From Bryobacterales bacterium (lineage in GTDB: Bacteria; Acidobacteriota; Terriglobia; Bryobacterales; UBA6623), in the NCBI GenBank assembly GCA_028819215.1, contig JAPPMG010000003.1:28142-92141 (forward strand): 64,000 nucleotides of DNA, in the 5' to 3' direction. Within the stretch, counting starts at the first letter, position 1. Each line of letters opens with the position of its first letter. Positions 26,270 through 35,002 of this stretch are shown here, in pieces. A program made the translations under genes and the position numbers. Below the pieces are notes generated by a model. The model ran no database searches. It saw nothing but the letters and a program-made list of their open reading frames with translations, and was not told where the DNA came from.

Positions 26270-26586
26270 TCTCTGAACCATCCCCTCGCTTCCGATTCGG
26301 TGAGCCGTGATCTCTCGAGGCAGTCGAAGCGTTCCGCCCCGCAAACCATTCCTGCTCGCGGCGTGCTAGATGTCTGGGCGCCCCCGAGGTGAATTCGCGC
26401 GGGATTAGAGCGAACCTGCATTCTACAGCCAGATTCCGGCACAGGGCCCGCTAGGCTCCCGAAGGGCCGCTCTGTTTCCCTCGAAGAGTGCCCTTGCCGG
26501 CACGGGCAATTCGAACACTGCCGTCAACAAGTCACTTCTCGTGAGCGACTTGCGCCAATCGCGCGGCGAGCGGCAATGCAGCCGAG

Positions 26587-27897
26587 TCAACCTTGGATCA
26601 GGTCGAGCACCAGTTCCCGATCCGCAGGCGGCTGGGAAGAGATACGGAAAGCATCCTCAACGAGTTGCTTGGCCTCCTCGAGATTAGCGTCGCTGTTGTA
26701 GTACAGCGCGCACAAGCGAGTTCCGTTGACAACCTGCTGGCCAACCTTCGTCTCCAAGACCACCCCAACCGCTGGATCGACGGCGTCCTCAGGGCTGCTG
26801 CGCCCGGCTCCCAGCATCACCGCGGCCCTGCCGATGTCTTCGGCATTGATCCGGCTCACGTAGCCGTCACGCGGCGAGGTGATCGGTTCGGCACCCGCCG
26901 GGTTGGGCAGTCGGGCAAAGTCTGTCAGCACGGCCGGGTCGCCGCCCTGTGCCTTGATCACATTGCCGAACGCTTGCAGCGCAGATCCGTCCAGGATTAC
27001 GGAATTGGCGCGCTCGCGCGCATCTTCGATCGAGATGCTCGTATCGGAAAGATAGATCATGCGGGCGGCCACTTCCACAGACAGGCCCAGCACGTCTTCG
27101 GGGCCTTGGCCCTGCAGCGTCTGGGACACCTCCATGATCTCCAAGGCGTTGCCTACCGTGTACCCCAAGGGCTGTTCCATGTCCGTCAGCAGCGCCTGCA
27201 CTTTGCAGTCGTGCTTCCTGCCAATCGCGATCATCAGCTGGGCCAGCCGTCGAGCCTCGTTGCGGCCGGAGAGCAGCGAGCCCTTGCTCACCTTGATGTC
27301 GACCACCAAGCCCATGATCTCTTCCGCCAGCTTCTTGGACATGACAGAGGCGGCGATCAGGGCCAGCGAATCAACGGTCGCAGTCTCGTCGCGGAGTTCG
27401 TACAAGCGCTTCTCGGCCGGGGCCAGCGCATTGCTCTGCTGGGCGAACGCCAGACCGTACTCGCCCACCAGATCGGCGAAATCGGAAACCTCTAGGTCCG
27501 TGCGAAAGCCCGGGATCGAGTTCAGCTTCTCCAACGAGCCGATGACGTGGTCAGAGCCGCGCTCGACGATCATCGGCACGGCCACCCCGGCCGCCGCCGC
27601 GATCGGTGCCACGATCAAGGGCGTCTTGTCGCCCACGCCGCCAGTGGAGCAGCAGTCCACCGTGGGCCGCTTTCCCTCGGGCAGTTCCAGCCGTTCGCCG
27701 CAGCGCAGCATCGCAGTTGTGAGCACGGTCGCTTCCGCGTCGGAAAAGCCCATGCAAGTCCCGGCCATCAGCAGGGCGCCCATCTGGGCGTCGGAAATCT
27801 CATTCAACGTATAGCCGTTGATCAGGCGTTCGAATTCGGCCAGCCCGAGTTCATCCCCGCGCCGCTTGCATTGAATCAGGTCTACGATGCGATCCAT
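26587..27897 (-). CDS. Thymidine phosphorylase homologue with altered phosphate site
   Basis: A 436-residue member of the thymidine/pyrimidine-nucleoside phosphorylase family, with an N-terminal helical domain, a central domain and a C-terminal PYNP domain (about 345-420). The pyrimidine-binding residues are kept (Arg169 in YELRD, Ser184 and Lys188 in IAASVMSKK). The phosphate-binding motif, normally DKHSTGGVGDK, reads DCCSTGGVGDK (residues 81-91), so Lys and His become Cys82 and Cys83. The following S is Pro93, and the usual GHTGGT is DHVIGS (116-121). These changes suggest altered or lost phosphorolysis. It is alone on the minus strand. Confidence 0.82.
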   Translation of the reverse strand: MDRIVDLIQCKRRGDELGLAEFERLINGYTLNEISDAQMGALLMAGTCMGFSDAEATVLTTAMLRCGERLELPEGKRPTVDCCSTGGVGDKTPLIVAPIAAAAGVAVPMIVERGSDHVIGSLEKLNSIPGFRTDLEVSDFADLVGEYGLAFAQQSNALAPAEKRLYELRDETATVDSLALIAASVMSKKLAEEIMGLVVDIKVSKGSLLSGRNEARRLAQLMIAIGRKHDCKVQALLTDMEQPLGYTVGNALEIMEVSQTLQGQGPEDVLGLSVEVAARMIYLSDTSISIEDARERANSVILDGSALQAFGNVIKAQGGDPAVLTDFARLPNPAGAEPITSPRDGYVSRINAEDIGRAAVMLGAGRSSPEDAVDPAVGVVLETKVGQQVVNGTRLCALYYNSDANLEEAKQLVEDAFRISSQPPADRELVLDLIQG

Positions 27898-28076
27898 GTT
27901 GACTTACCGCGTGAATGCACAACACCCCCTCCAGCCTAACGAGCAACGCTGGTCGGGCCGGCAAGCGGCGTATGCGGGTACACAGAATCTCTAATCTACC
28001 ACAGCGTATTCCCTAAATGCCACAGAAACTTGCGGTTACGTGCGGCCGCTGAGGTCGCGTCCCAACGCCGCTGAAT

Positions 28077-28904
28077 CTAGCTGGCGCCGTCGAGCGGCGG
28101 CAAGGCGTGCCGCGTGTGGCCGCGTGAAACCTCAGCGAAGAGTTCCAGCAGATCTGCGGTCACCTTGCCGTTGGTGGCCACGATACGCCGGTCGCCCGGA
28201 CGATAGCGCTTCCGGTCGAAGTCGCAGTACTCCCCGCCCGCCTCGGAAAGCAGCACCAGCCCCGCAGCCACGTCCCACGACTTCAGCCCGATCTCCCAGA
28301 AGCCCTCGAAATGGCCCGCGGCGACCGCGCACAAGTCCAGCGCCGCAGAGCCTGTTCGTCGGACCCCGTGAGTCGCCATGGCCGCTTGGTGAAAGTAGTG
28401 CATGTTCGGGTTGGTCGCACGGATAGCGCTGGGAAAGCCCGTTGCGAACAAGCTGCGCGTGAGGTCACTCTCGTCTGAGACGCGGATACGGCGGCTGTTC
28501 AGATACGCCCCGGAGCCCCGCTCGGCTGCGTACATGTCGCCGCTCACCGGATCGAAGACAACACCAGCCAAACCCTCCCGGGGGGACCACAGGCCGATGC
28601 TCACGCAGAAGCGCGGCAGGCCGTGGGAGAAGTTGGTCGTTCCGTCCAGCGGATCCACGTGCCAGATCAACTCGCCGGACCCCTCGAAGTTGCCACCCTC
28701 CTCAGCTACGATCGAGTGGCCGGGGAAGCGCGAGCGGATGCGCTCGACTACGAGACGCTCGGATGCCCTGTCAGCGGCCGTTACGGTATCGAAGCTGCCC
28801 TTGTGCTCGACCTGCACGTTGCCGTAGTGCCGCATAAGGACGGCACCCGCCTCCCGTGCAAGCTCCGTGGCGAACGGAATGTAGTCCGGAGCGGCGAAGG
28901 GCAC
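28077..28904 (-). CDS. Inositol monophosphatase family protein (SuhB-like)
   Basis: A 275-residue Mg-dependent phosphatase. The metal-binding motifs are EEGG (after SIVAE), DPLDGTTNFSHG and, near the C-terminus, SWDVAAGLVLLSEAGG. Members hydrolyse inositol-1-phosphate or related sugar phosphates; SuhB homologues can also act in transcription antitermination. It lies 52 bases downstream of the VWFA gene on the same strand, and that gene overlaps the MoaD-MoaE fusion, so the three may form an operon. No functional link between them is evident. Confidence 0.92.
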   Translation of the reverse strand: MPFAAPDYIPFATELAREAGAVLMRHYGNVQVEHKGSFDTVTAADRASERLVVERIRSRFPGHSIVAEEGGNFEGSGELIWHVDPLDGTTNFSHGLPRFCVSIGLWSPREGLAGVVFDPVSGDMYAAERGSGAYLNSRRIRVSDESDLTRSLFATGFPSAIRATNPNMHYFHQAAMATHGVRRTGSAALDLCAVAAGHFEGFWEIGLKSWDVAAGLVLLSEAGGEYCDFDRKRYRPGDRRIVATNGKVTADLLELFAEVSRGHTRHALPPLDGAS

Positions 28905-28956
28905 GCCTTCAGGCTACCAACCGGCGCAAGGCGCATCGGAGCGACTTCCCCGCCAG

Positions 28957-30078
28957 CTAAGGACCGGGCCGGACTATCGGAGTCTTGCGGCTTCGGGAGC
29001 GCCGAGGCGGCCTCGTGACCGGTTCGGCGGATTCCTCGTCCTCGTCGTCGGAAACCCCCGCCTGGGGCACGGTGCGCAAGCGGACCGGAGCTCCGATCCG
29101 GCTCCTGCGGGCCGGTCGCTTCACGGGACTCTTGGCGAAGTACCCGCTGCGAGCCAGGACGACGGCACCCTCGCGAGCCACGCCCACCTCGACCTTGCGG
29201 AAGTCATCGGCCGGATTGAAGCCTTCGTCGGCAGGATAGAAGCCGAGCAAGTATTGCGTCCGCAGGTTGCGCAGCACCTCGTCGAACGCGGCATCCAAAT
29301 CCCTCGCTCCGTGCTGGACGAACGCCTCGCCCCCCGTGTGTTTCGCCAAGGTGATCAGGGCGTGTTCCCCGCCCCGGTTCCGTCCGGCATCGCTGCGGAT
29401 CGGCAACACGATCAGGGGGTAGATCGCGGCTTCGGCGGCATGGGCCGCCCGCAGCGCGTCATCAAACTTGAGGCCGCTGGTGGTATCGCCGCCATCGGTG
29501 ATGATGACGATGACCGGACGGCCGTCCCGCTGCTGCAAATACTGAGACGCCAGCAGAACCGCGTCATAGACCGAGGTGCCGGTTTGCGGCCGTACCCTCC
29601 CAAGGGCGCTAGTGAGATCCCTTTGGTTGCGAGTGAAATCGGCGAGAATCGTGACATCACTGGAGAAGGAAAAGACGGCGGCGGCATCATCCGGCTGTGA
29701 GCCGGGTCCCAGCAGCCGCTCCAGGAAGCGGCCCGCGGACTCCCTCTCGTAACGCAGCTCCACGGCCGTGCTGAGGCTCGCATCCATCAGCAACACGATC
29801 GACAGTGGCCTATCGGTTCTACGCTCGAACACCGCGATCTCGCGCTGCTCGTCGGATTCGAAGACCTGGAAATCCTCGCGTTTCAGATCGCCGACTGGAG
29901 CGCCGCGAGCGTCCTTGACGGTTACGGGCAGGGATACCAGGCGGACGTCTGCCGTAAACACGGCGGGCTCGGGTTGCTGGGCCGCTGCACAAGCGGCGAT
30001 TGCGAGCGAGCCGAGAATCAGCCTGCGCCCGCTGCCGAGTACCTGGCTACCGAAGCGTCCCACTGGCCCTCTACCCAC
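28957..30078 (-). CDS. Exported VWFA-related protein (acidobacterial type)
   Basis: A 373-residue protein of the VWFA-related family expanded in Acidobacteria. The N-terminus has a signal sequence (LILGSLAIAACAAAQ). A conserved pre-domain follows (VRLVSLPVTVKDARGAPVGDLKREDFQVFE), then a VWA domain with MIDAS motif DASLS, Thr in TSVYDAV and TDGGDT. The C-terminus is basic and Arg/Ser-rich. Start candidates are the GTG codons at 30078 and 30063; either lies inside the 3' end of the MoaD-MoaE gene (out of frame, 46-61 bases). The role is unknown; VWA domains usually mediate protein-protein contacts. A second, degenerate member is at 44619-45698. Confidence 0.85.
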   Translation of the reverse strand: MGRGPVGRFGSQVLGSGRRLILGSLAIAACAAAQQPEPAVFTADVRLVSLPVTVKDARGAPVGDLKREDFQVFESDEQREIAVFERRTDRPLSIVLLMDASLSTAVELRYERESAGRFLERLLGPGSQPDDAAAVFSFSSDVTILADFTRNQRDLTSALGRVRPQTGTSVYDAVLLASQYLQQRDGRPVIVIITDGGDTTSGLKFDDALRAAHAAEAAIYPLIVLPIRSDAGRNRGGEHALITLAKHTGGEAFVQHGARDLDAAFDEVLRNLRTQYLLGFYPADEGFNPADDFRKVEVGVAREGAVVLARSGYFAKSPVKRPARRSRIGAPVRLRTVPQAGVSDDEDEESAEPVTRPPRRSRSRKTPIVRPGP

Positions 30079-30746
30079 ACCTCGCCGTCAGCGAAGTGTT
30101 CCTTCTTCCAGACCGGCACCTTGCTCTTGACCTCGTTGATCGCGGACAAGCTGGCCTCGTACGCCGGCTTGCGGTGCGCCGAAGCGACCACGATCGAGAC
30201 GCTGGCCTCGCGCACCTGGAGTCGGCCCACCCGATGCACCAGCGCGATGGCATGGACGTCCGAGCGGTCCAAGATGTCGCGTCCGATCTCCTCGAGCTGG
30301 CGCAGGGCCAATGGCACGTAACACTCGTAGTCGAGGTACGTCGTCCGCCGGCCCGCGGTGTTGTCCCTCACGACTCCCTCGAACACCAGCACCGCACCGT
30401 CGCCATCACCCTGCATCCGCCGCGCCAGAGCCGCGCTGTCGATTGGCGCTCGCGTAATCGCGGCGAACACGCCGTCACGCTCGGCGCTCGCAATCCAGTC
30501 AGAGCCGCCGCTCACTGGCGGCATGATCGCAACCTCGTCGCCATCTTCAATGGCTTCGCTGGCCGAAGCGAACCGCTGATTGCGCGCCATCGCCACGCTG
30601 CCGGCCATTTGCCCGAGCCTGGGGTGTTGAGACGCATAGTGCTGGAATACCGTTTCGAGCCGTGCGCCGCATTCGAACTCGGCCTCGTCCGAGGAACAAC
30701 CGACCAAGTCCTTGAGTTGGCCAAAGAAGAGCACGCGGACTTTCAT
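30018..30746 (-). CDS. Fused MoaD-MoaE molybdopterin synthase
   Basis: A 242-residue fusion of the sulfur carrier MoaD (about 1-81) and the catalytic subunit MoaE (about 90-235) of molybdopterin synthase, which converts cyclic pyranopterin monophosphate to molybdopterin. I start it at the ATG at 30746 (MKVRVLFFGQLKDLVG). MoaD normally ends in a free Gly-Gly that is thiocarboxylated; here the motif (IMPPVSGG, Gly80-Gly81) is internal and is followed by Ser82. Fused enzymes such as mycobacterial MoaX are cleaved after this Gly. The MoaE part keeps Lys residues in SKVPVWKKEHF and the FEGVVRDNTAG segment. No other moa genes are in the window. Confidence 0.9.
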   Translation of the reverse strand: MKVRVLFFGQLKDLVGCSSDEAEFECGARLETVFQHYASQHPRLGQMAGSVAMARNQRFASASEAIEDGDEVAIMPPVSGGSDWIASAERDGVFAAITRAPIDSAALARRMQGDGDGAVLVFEGVVRDNTAGRRTTYLDYECYVPLALRQLEEIGRDILDRSDVHAIALVHRVGRLQVREASVSIVVASAHRKPAYEASLSAINEVKSKVPVWKKEHFADGEVWVEGQWDASVARYSAAGAG

Positions 30747-31357
30747 GCCACCCCCATTCTTGCAAGACCTGCGCCCGTACGCTGACAGCGCCAGCAAAGA
30801 CCCACTACATTCGATTGATCGGACGGACAGCGTGCCGCTGCACGTTCAACCTTTGGCGGGTGAGTGCGAGGACCGCAAACGGCCGGACCGCCAAGGTCGG
30901 CCATATCACCTCAGCCGGCACCTGAGAACTCGTGCGGTGAGAAGAGAACTGCATGGTTTGGGGCAGGCACCCGACTGCCATGGCAGCCCGCATGCCCAGC
31001 GCTCGCGTCTTGACGGACTCGGCGGAGGTTCATCGCTCGTCTCCCCGCCATCTGTGCAGGGCCATGATCTGGAAGGCAGCGCCCCCTCTGCATGAGCTCG
31101 CCACGTGCGAGCAGGGAGCGTGAGGGCGGATGCAGGGCGTAGTCCGTTCTAAGCCGCCGTCCGCCGTTTTACGGCAAGGGTTCTATTCGGCCGACAGGCT
31201 TGAGTTCACTAGGCTCCTTGTCTCGGCGTAGGGTCGACAATCGAGTCAAGTCTCGAAGCCTGAGCGAGCATTGCCGACGGGCGGCACCTCGGCCGGAGCA
31301 CCCGCAGCGGCTGTACAATCAGTGGGACGAGACGCGCGCCACGCGCACCGAGTCCAA
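30747..31357. other. Intergenic region, no recognisable gene
   Basis: About 610 bases between the MoaD-MoaE fusion and the Uma2 gene, divergently oriented. Open frames occur on both strands, but none resembles a known family or has a good ribosome site. It probably holds promoters for both flanking genes and may contain decayed DNA. Confidence 0.4.
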
Positions 31358-32206
31358 ATGTCAACCAGCACTGCCACAGACACGCCCGTTCCTGCAGCTC
31401 CATCTGCGGATGTCGCCGCCGAACTGCGGCAGGCCGACGAGGTCGAGTACCCGGAAGGCCAGTGGGTCGCGCAGAGCACCTCTCACGGCGACGCCGTCGA
31501 GCAGGCCGCCGGGGCCTTGCGCCAGCACTTCCGGGAGCGCGCGGAGGTGCTGGTGGCGATGGAGCTAAGGGTGTACTACCGGCGTGGCAACAACCAGGTC
31601 TGGCTGCAGCCGGATGTGCAGGTGGTGCACGGGGTGGGGCGCAGCCCGAGCCGCAGCAGCTACCTGGTGTGGCAGGAAGGCAAGCCGCCGGACTTCGTGC
31701 TGGAGGTGGCCTCGCCGTCGACAGCGGCCAGGGATGCGCAGCACAAAGTGGGCGCATACGCCAGCCTGTGCGTGCGCGAGTACTGGCGGCTGGATCCGAT
31801 CGGGACGTTGATGGCCAGTCCGTTGGAGGGCTACGTGGCCCGAGCGGGCGGCTACGAGCCGGTGCCAGCGCTGGAGGTGGCGGGCCGCGTGTGGTTGCGC
31901 AGCGAGGTCCTAGGGCTGGACCTGCGCGGCGAGTGGCGGGAGCGGGGGAGCGTGCTAGTGTTCCGCGACCCGCGCACGGGAGAGGAGTGGGCCAGCGCCG
32001 CCGAGCGCGAGCAACAGGCCGCCGAGCGCAAGCTGACTGCCGCCAGAGACGAGCTAACTGCAGCAAGAGATGCGTTGAGCGCTAGGGATGCCGAGTTGAG
32101 TGCCAGGGATGCCGAGTTGAGTACCTCGCAGGAGAGAGTGCGGGAATTGGAGCAGCGGCTCCGGGACGCGACCGGCCAGACCCGCCCAAGCGGGCGCGAC
32201 GCATAG
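31358..32206 (+). CDS. Uma2-family (DUF820) endonuclease-like protein with coiled-coil tail
   Basis: A 282-residue protein. The Uma2/DUF820 nuclease-fold core has the catalytic pattern LQPDVQVVHG, then PPDFVLEVASPST, and the Lys in AQHKVGAYA, followed by CVREYWRLDPIG. The C-terminal roughly 60 residues form a charged helix with tandem repeats of SARDAEL (encoded by 18-21-base repeats near 32080-32120). I start it at 31358 (ATG); an upstream in-frame ATG at 31271 lacks support. Uma2 genes are abundant in bacteria with many paralogues and their biological role is unclear. Confidence 0.87.
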   Translation: MSTSTATDTPVPAAPSADVAAELRQADEVEYPEGQWVAQSTSHGDAVEQAAGALRQHFRERAEVLVAMELRVYYRRGNNQVWLQPDVQVVHGVGRSPSRSSYLVWQEGKPPDFVLEVASPSTAARDAQHKVGAYASLCVREYWRLDPIGTLMASPLEGYVARAGGYEPVPALEVAGRVWLRSEVLGLDLRGEWRERGSVLVFRDPRTGEEWASAAEREQQAAERKLTAARDELTAARDALSARDAELSARDAELSTSQERVRELEQRLRDATGQTRPSGRDA

Positions 32207-32442
32207 GGTTGAGTCACGCATTGCCATCAACGTGCTGCACGGACCTCGGCTAACCGGGAATCAGCACTCGGACTGGTTGCGGCTCATTCTCCCGGCTTGC
32301 GATCATGACAGGACAACCGCGGATTCGCAGAGTGCCAGGGCTAGGCGCAAGGCCGACGGTGCCCGTTGCAGCGGTGGCTCAACATCTGCCCTCGTCGGTC
32401 TGAGGCAGAGCCTCGCTAGCATTTGTCCAAGCCGCTCGAAGC

Positions 32443-32727
32443 TCAGGCATCAGCAGCTACACGCATCAACCCGGGGAAGATCTCTTCCGGTTGCCTGCCA
32501 GTCAATCGAATATAGAGAGCGTCAGGGCACAGGTCGATTTCACCGGGCCAAACGATTGCACCGCTCTCGCTAATGGTCACAGCCTTAACGGTATTCCCTT
32601 CAGACCAGGCCTCAAAGACGCCTCGGCCTGCCAAATCGCTGAGGTCCACGATGCCTTCGACGCCATCTTCGTATTTCAACCAGAGGCGGAAACCGTCTAA
32701 CGGCCTTGCTTGAACTGCTTTCTTCAA
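32443..32727 (-). CDS. DUF2442 domain protein (second copy, unpaired)
   Basis: A 94-residue DUF2442 protein (ARPLDGFRLWLKYEDGVEGIVDLSDLAG ... ITISE-like strand ... IVWPGEIDLCPDALYI). It starts at a TTG codon (32727-32725) preceded by AGAGG on the minus strand. Unlike the pair at 20575-21121, no DUF4160 partner is visible on either side. The two DUF2442 proteins are the same length but clearly divergent in sequence, so they are not a recent duplication. Confidence 0.78.
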   Translation of the reverse strand: MKKAVQARPLDGFRLWLKYEDGVEGIVDLSDLAGRGVFEAWSEGNTVKAVTISESGAIVWPGEIDLCPDALYIRLTGRQPEEIFPGLMRVAADA

Positions 32728-32992
32728 CGGCGGCCTCTACTGCCGATTCTAACGCTTGGTCGGCTTGGTCGGGCTGCGCCCATAGCATAGGTCTTGATCC
32801 GACTGTCGTTGCACGTACGTTTTCGTAGCCGATTCCCGTCGGCGGTCTCGCGGGTGCTGAAATCCGGCTCTAAACCAAAGAATCGAACGCCAGCATGGCA
32901 CGCGAGAGAACTCTACTCCCGCGCTTCCGACTCGATCTACCCTATTGGGTATTCTCGCTCCACGATGTACCAATAACCCTGAACGCTGACTA

Positions 32993-34183
32993 CTAGAAGT
33001 CCTCTCCGGCCGGATCCCAAGCCTCGAGGTACTTCAATCCCGTGCCGGTGTTATAGATGGCGAGTTCGTCGTCAGCGGCCAAGAAACCCTCGTTCAACAG
33101 ACGCTGGGCGGCCGCTACGCACGCAGCGCCTTCTGGGGCGCCGAAGATACCCTCCGTCTGTGCCAGCATCCGGCCGGCATCCAACATGTCTTGATCCGAG
33201 ACCGCAACGGCGGTGCCGCCGCTCTCCCGGACGGCGTTGAGCACTAGGAAGTCGCCGATCGCTTTTGGGACGCGCAGGCCGCTGGCCACTGTGGCGGCGT
33301 TCTCCCAATAGCGTGACTCGTTCGCGCCAGCGTCCCAGGCGCGCACGATCGGAGCGCACCCTGCCGCCTGCACGGAGATCATCTTGGGGCGCTTTGGGCC
33401 GATCCAACCCAAGCTCTCGAGTTCGGAAAAGGCCTTCCACATGCCAATCAGGCCCACTCCCCCGCCCGTGGGATAGAACACCGCGTCCGGCAATCGCCAG
33501 CCGAGCTGCTCGGCCAGTTCGAGCCCCATGGTCTTCTTGCCCTCGATGCGATACGGCTCCTTGAGCGTGGACACCTCGAACCAACCCTCGCTTTGGCCAC
33601 GTTCGGCGACGATTCGACCACAGTCGCTGATGAGACCGTCGACCAGAGTGACGTTTGCGCCCATCGATTGGCACTCGACCACATTGGCGCGCGGGACGTC
33701 GCGCGGCATGAACAGGTTTGCCTCCAGTCCAGCCCGGGCGGCATAGGCTGCCAAGGCGCTGGCCGCATTGCCGGCCGAGGGCGCGCCGAACTTCTTCACG
33801 CCCATTTCGTTGGCCATCGATACGGCGGCCGCCATGCCGCGGGCCTTGAAGGTTCCGGTCGGATTCGCGCTCTCGTCCTTGATCAACGCCCGCCGGCAGC
33901 CCAGCCGCTGCGCCAGGCGTGGCGTATCCAGCAGCGGCGTCATACCCTCGCCTAGGGTCACTAGGTGTTCCATGCTGCGGAGCGGCAGCAGCGGCGCATA
34001 GCGCCACAGCGAGCTCGGCCCGAGCGCAATCCGGTCGCGGTCCAGCTCGCGCCTGGCCAGCTCCAAGTCGTAGCGCACCAGCAAGGGCGCTCCACTGGGC
34101 GAGAGGTTGGCGAGCTTGCCGGCGGGCAACCGCTCGCCGGTCCTGCTGCACTCTAGATGGGATACGTACGTCCTATGATGCAA
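32993..34183 (-). CDS. thrC: Threonine synthase
   Basis: A PLP enzyme that converts O-phosphohomoserine to threonine. The PLP lysine is Lys113 in PTGTFKARG; the N-terminal helper region (LECSRTGERLPAGKLANL) and the phosphate-binding TGGG in YPTGGGVGLIG are present. The start is uncertain: the TTG at 34183 gives 396 residues and keeps clear of the divergent gene at 34194, while upstream ATGs would lie inside that gene. It is divergent from a transglycosylase followed by two Cys/Met-metabolism enzymes, so the homoserine branch point to threonine and methionine is represented in one locus. Confidence 0.9.
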   Translation of the reverse strand: MHHRTYVSHLECSRTGERLPAGKLANLSPSGAPLLVRYDLELARRELDRDRIALGPSSLWRYAPLLPLRSMEHLVTLGEGMTPLLDTPRLAQRLGCRRALIKDESANPTGTFKARGMAAAVSMANEMGVKKFGAPSAGNAASALAAYAARAGLEANLFMPRDVPRANVVECQSMGANVTLVDGLISDCGRIVAERGQSEGWFEVSTLKEPYRIEGKKTMGLELAEQLGWRLPDAVFYPTGGGVGLIGMWKAFSELESLGWIGPKRPKMISVQAAGCAPIVRAWDAGANESRYWENAATVASGLRVPKAIGDFLVLNAVRESGGTAVAVSDQDMLDAGRMLAQTEGIFGAPEGAACVAAAQRLLNEGFLAADDELAIYNTGTGLKYLEAWDPAGEDF

Positions 34184-34193
34184 GTACGCAAGT

Positions 34194-34916
34194 ATGCAAC
34201 AGCGTCTCGCATGGCGTCTACTGACCTCGCTCTTGATCACGTGGACAGTGTGCACGGCAGATACCGTCGTGTTGCGCAGCGGCTATCGCTTGCTGGTGCA
34301 AGGCCATGAGGCAATCGACGGGAAGATCCGTCTGCTCATGCCCAACGGCGGCTGGATCGCGGTGTTGGAGGCGGACGTGGATCGGATCGAGCCCGACGCT
34401 CCGGAGCCGCACGCGAATCCACTCGTCGGACAGGACGACCCCAGATCCGAAGAGAGCGATGCGCTGGATAGCGCTATAGCACGGTTCTCGGCCGAGGCCG
34501 GGCTGCCCCCAGGCCTAGTCCGGGCCGTCGTTTGGGCGGAATCCGACTTCCAGCAAGGGGCGGTCTCCCCCAAAGGCGCAATCGGGCTCATGCAACTGAT
34601 GCCCGAGACGGCTGCCGAACTCGGCGTCAACCCGCAGGACTCAGAACAGAACCTGAAGGGCGGCACTGCCTACTTGCGCCAAATGCTGGACCGCTTCGAG
34701 GGCGATCCAGAGCAACTTCTGAAGGCGCTGGCGGCTTACAACGCTGGCCCGGGACAGGTCGCCCGTCACGGCGGAATCCCCCCGTTTCCCGAAACGGCCG
34801 CATATGTCAGGCGCGTTGTCCGCCGCTATCTGGCCGACGGCAGGAACCAGCCTGGCCCAAGCGGTGGGCAAGCCGCTCCTGCGGATCGAGATCTCGGGGC
34901 ACCACCGGAGAACTGA
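34194..34916 (+). CDS. Exported lytic transglycosylase (SLT domain)
   Basis: A 240-residue peptidoglycan-cleaving enzyme. A signal peptide spans about residues 1-22 (LLTSLLITWTVCTA), a small N-terminal region follows, and the SLT domain lies at about 95-210: the catalytic Glu is in VVWAESDFQQGAVSPKGAIG, followed by LMQLMPETAAELGV and ALAAYNAGPGQV. It probably works in the periplasm on cell-wall turnover. It begins about 10 bases from the divergent threonine synthase start and precedes the two PLP enzymes by 86 bases. It may share a promoter with them but not a pathway. Confidence 0.9.
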   Translation: MQQRLAWRLLTSLLITWTVCTADTVVLRSGYRLLVQGHEAIDGKIRLLMPNGGWIAVLEADVDRIEPDAPEPHANPLVGQDDPRSEESDALDSAIARFSAEAGLPPGLVRAVVWAESDFQQGAVSPKGAIGLMQLMPETAAELGVNPQDSEQNLKGGTAYLRQMLDRFEGDPEQLLKALAAYNAGPGQVARHGGIPPFPETAAYVRRVVRRYLADGRNQPGPSGGQAAPADRDLGAPPEN

Positions 34917-35002
34917 CGCGCCACCCCTAGGCATGCGCAGCCAATCCGAACGCGGCCAGCGCTCCGACATATACTCAATGCTTGGTCTCAGAACTGCCCG
35001 CG

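Noticed and set aside
32755..32773. Nine-base tandem GCTTGGTCG repeat
   Set aside because: Only two copies, with no associated gene signal; probably chance.
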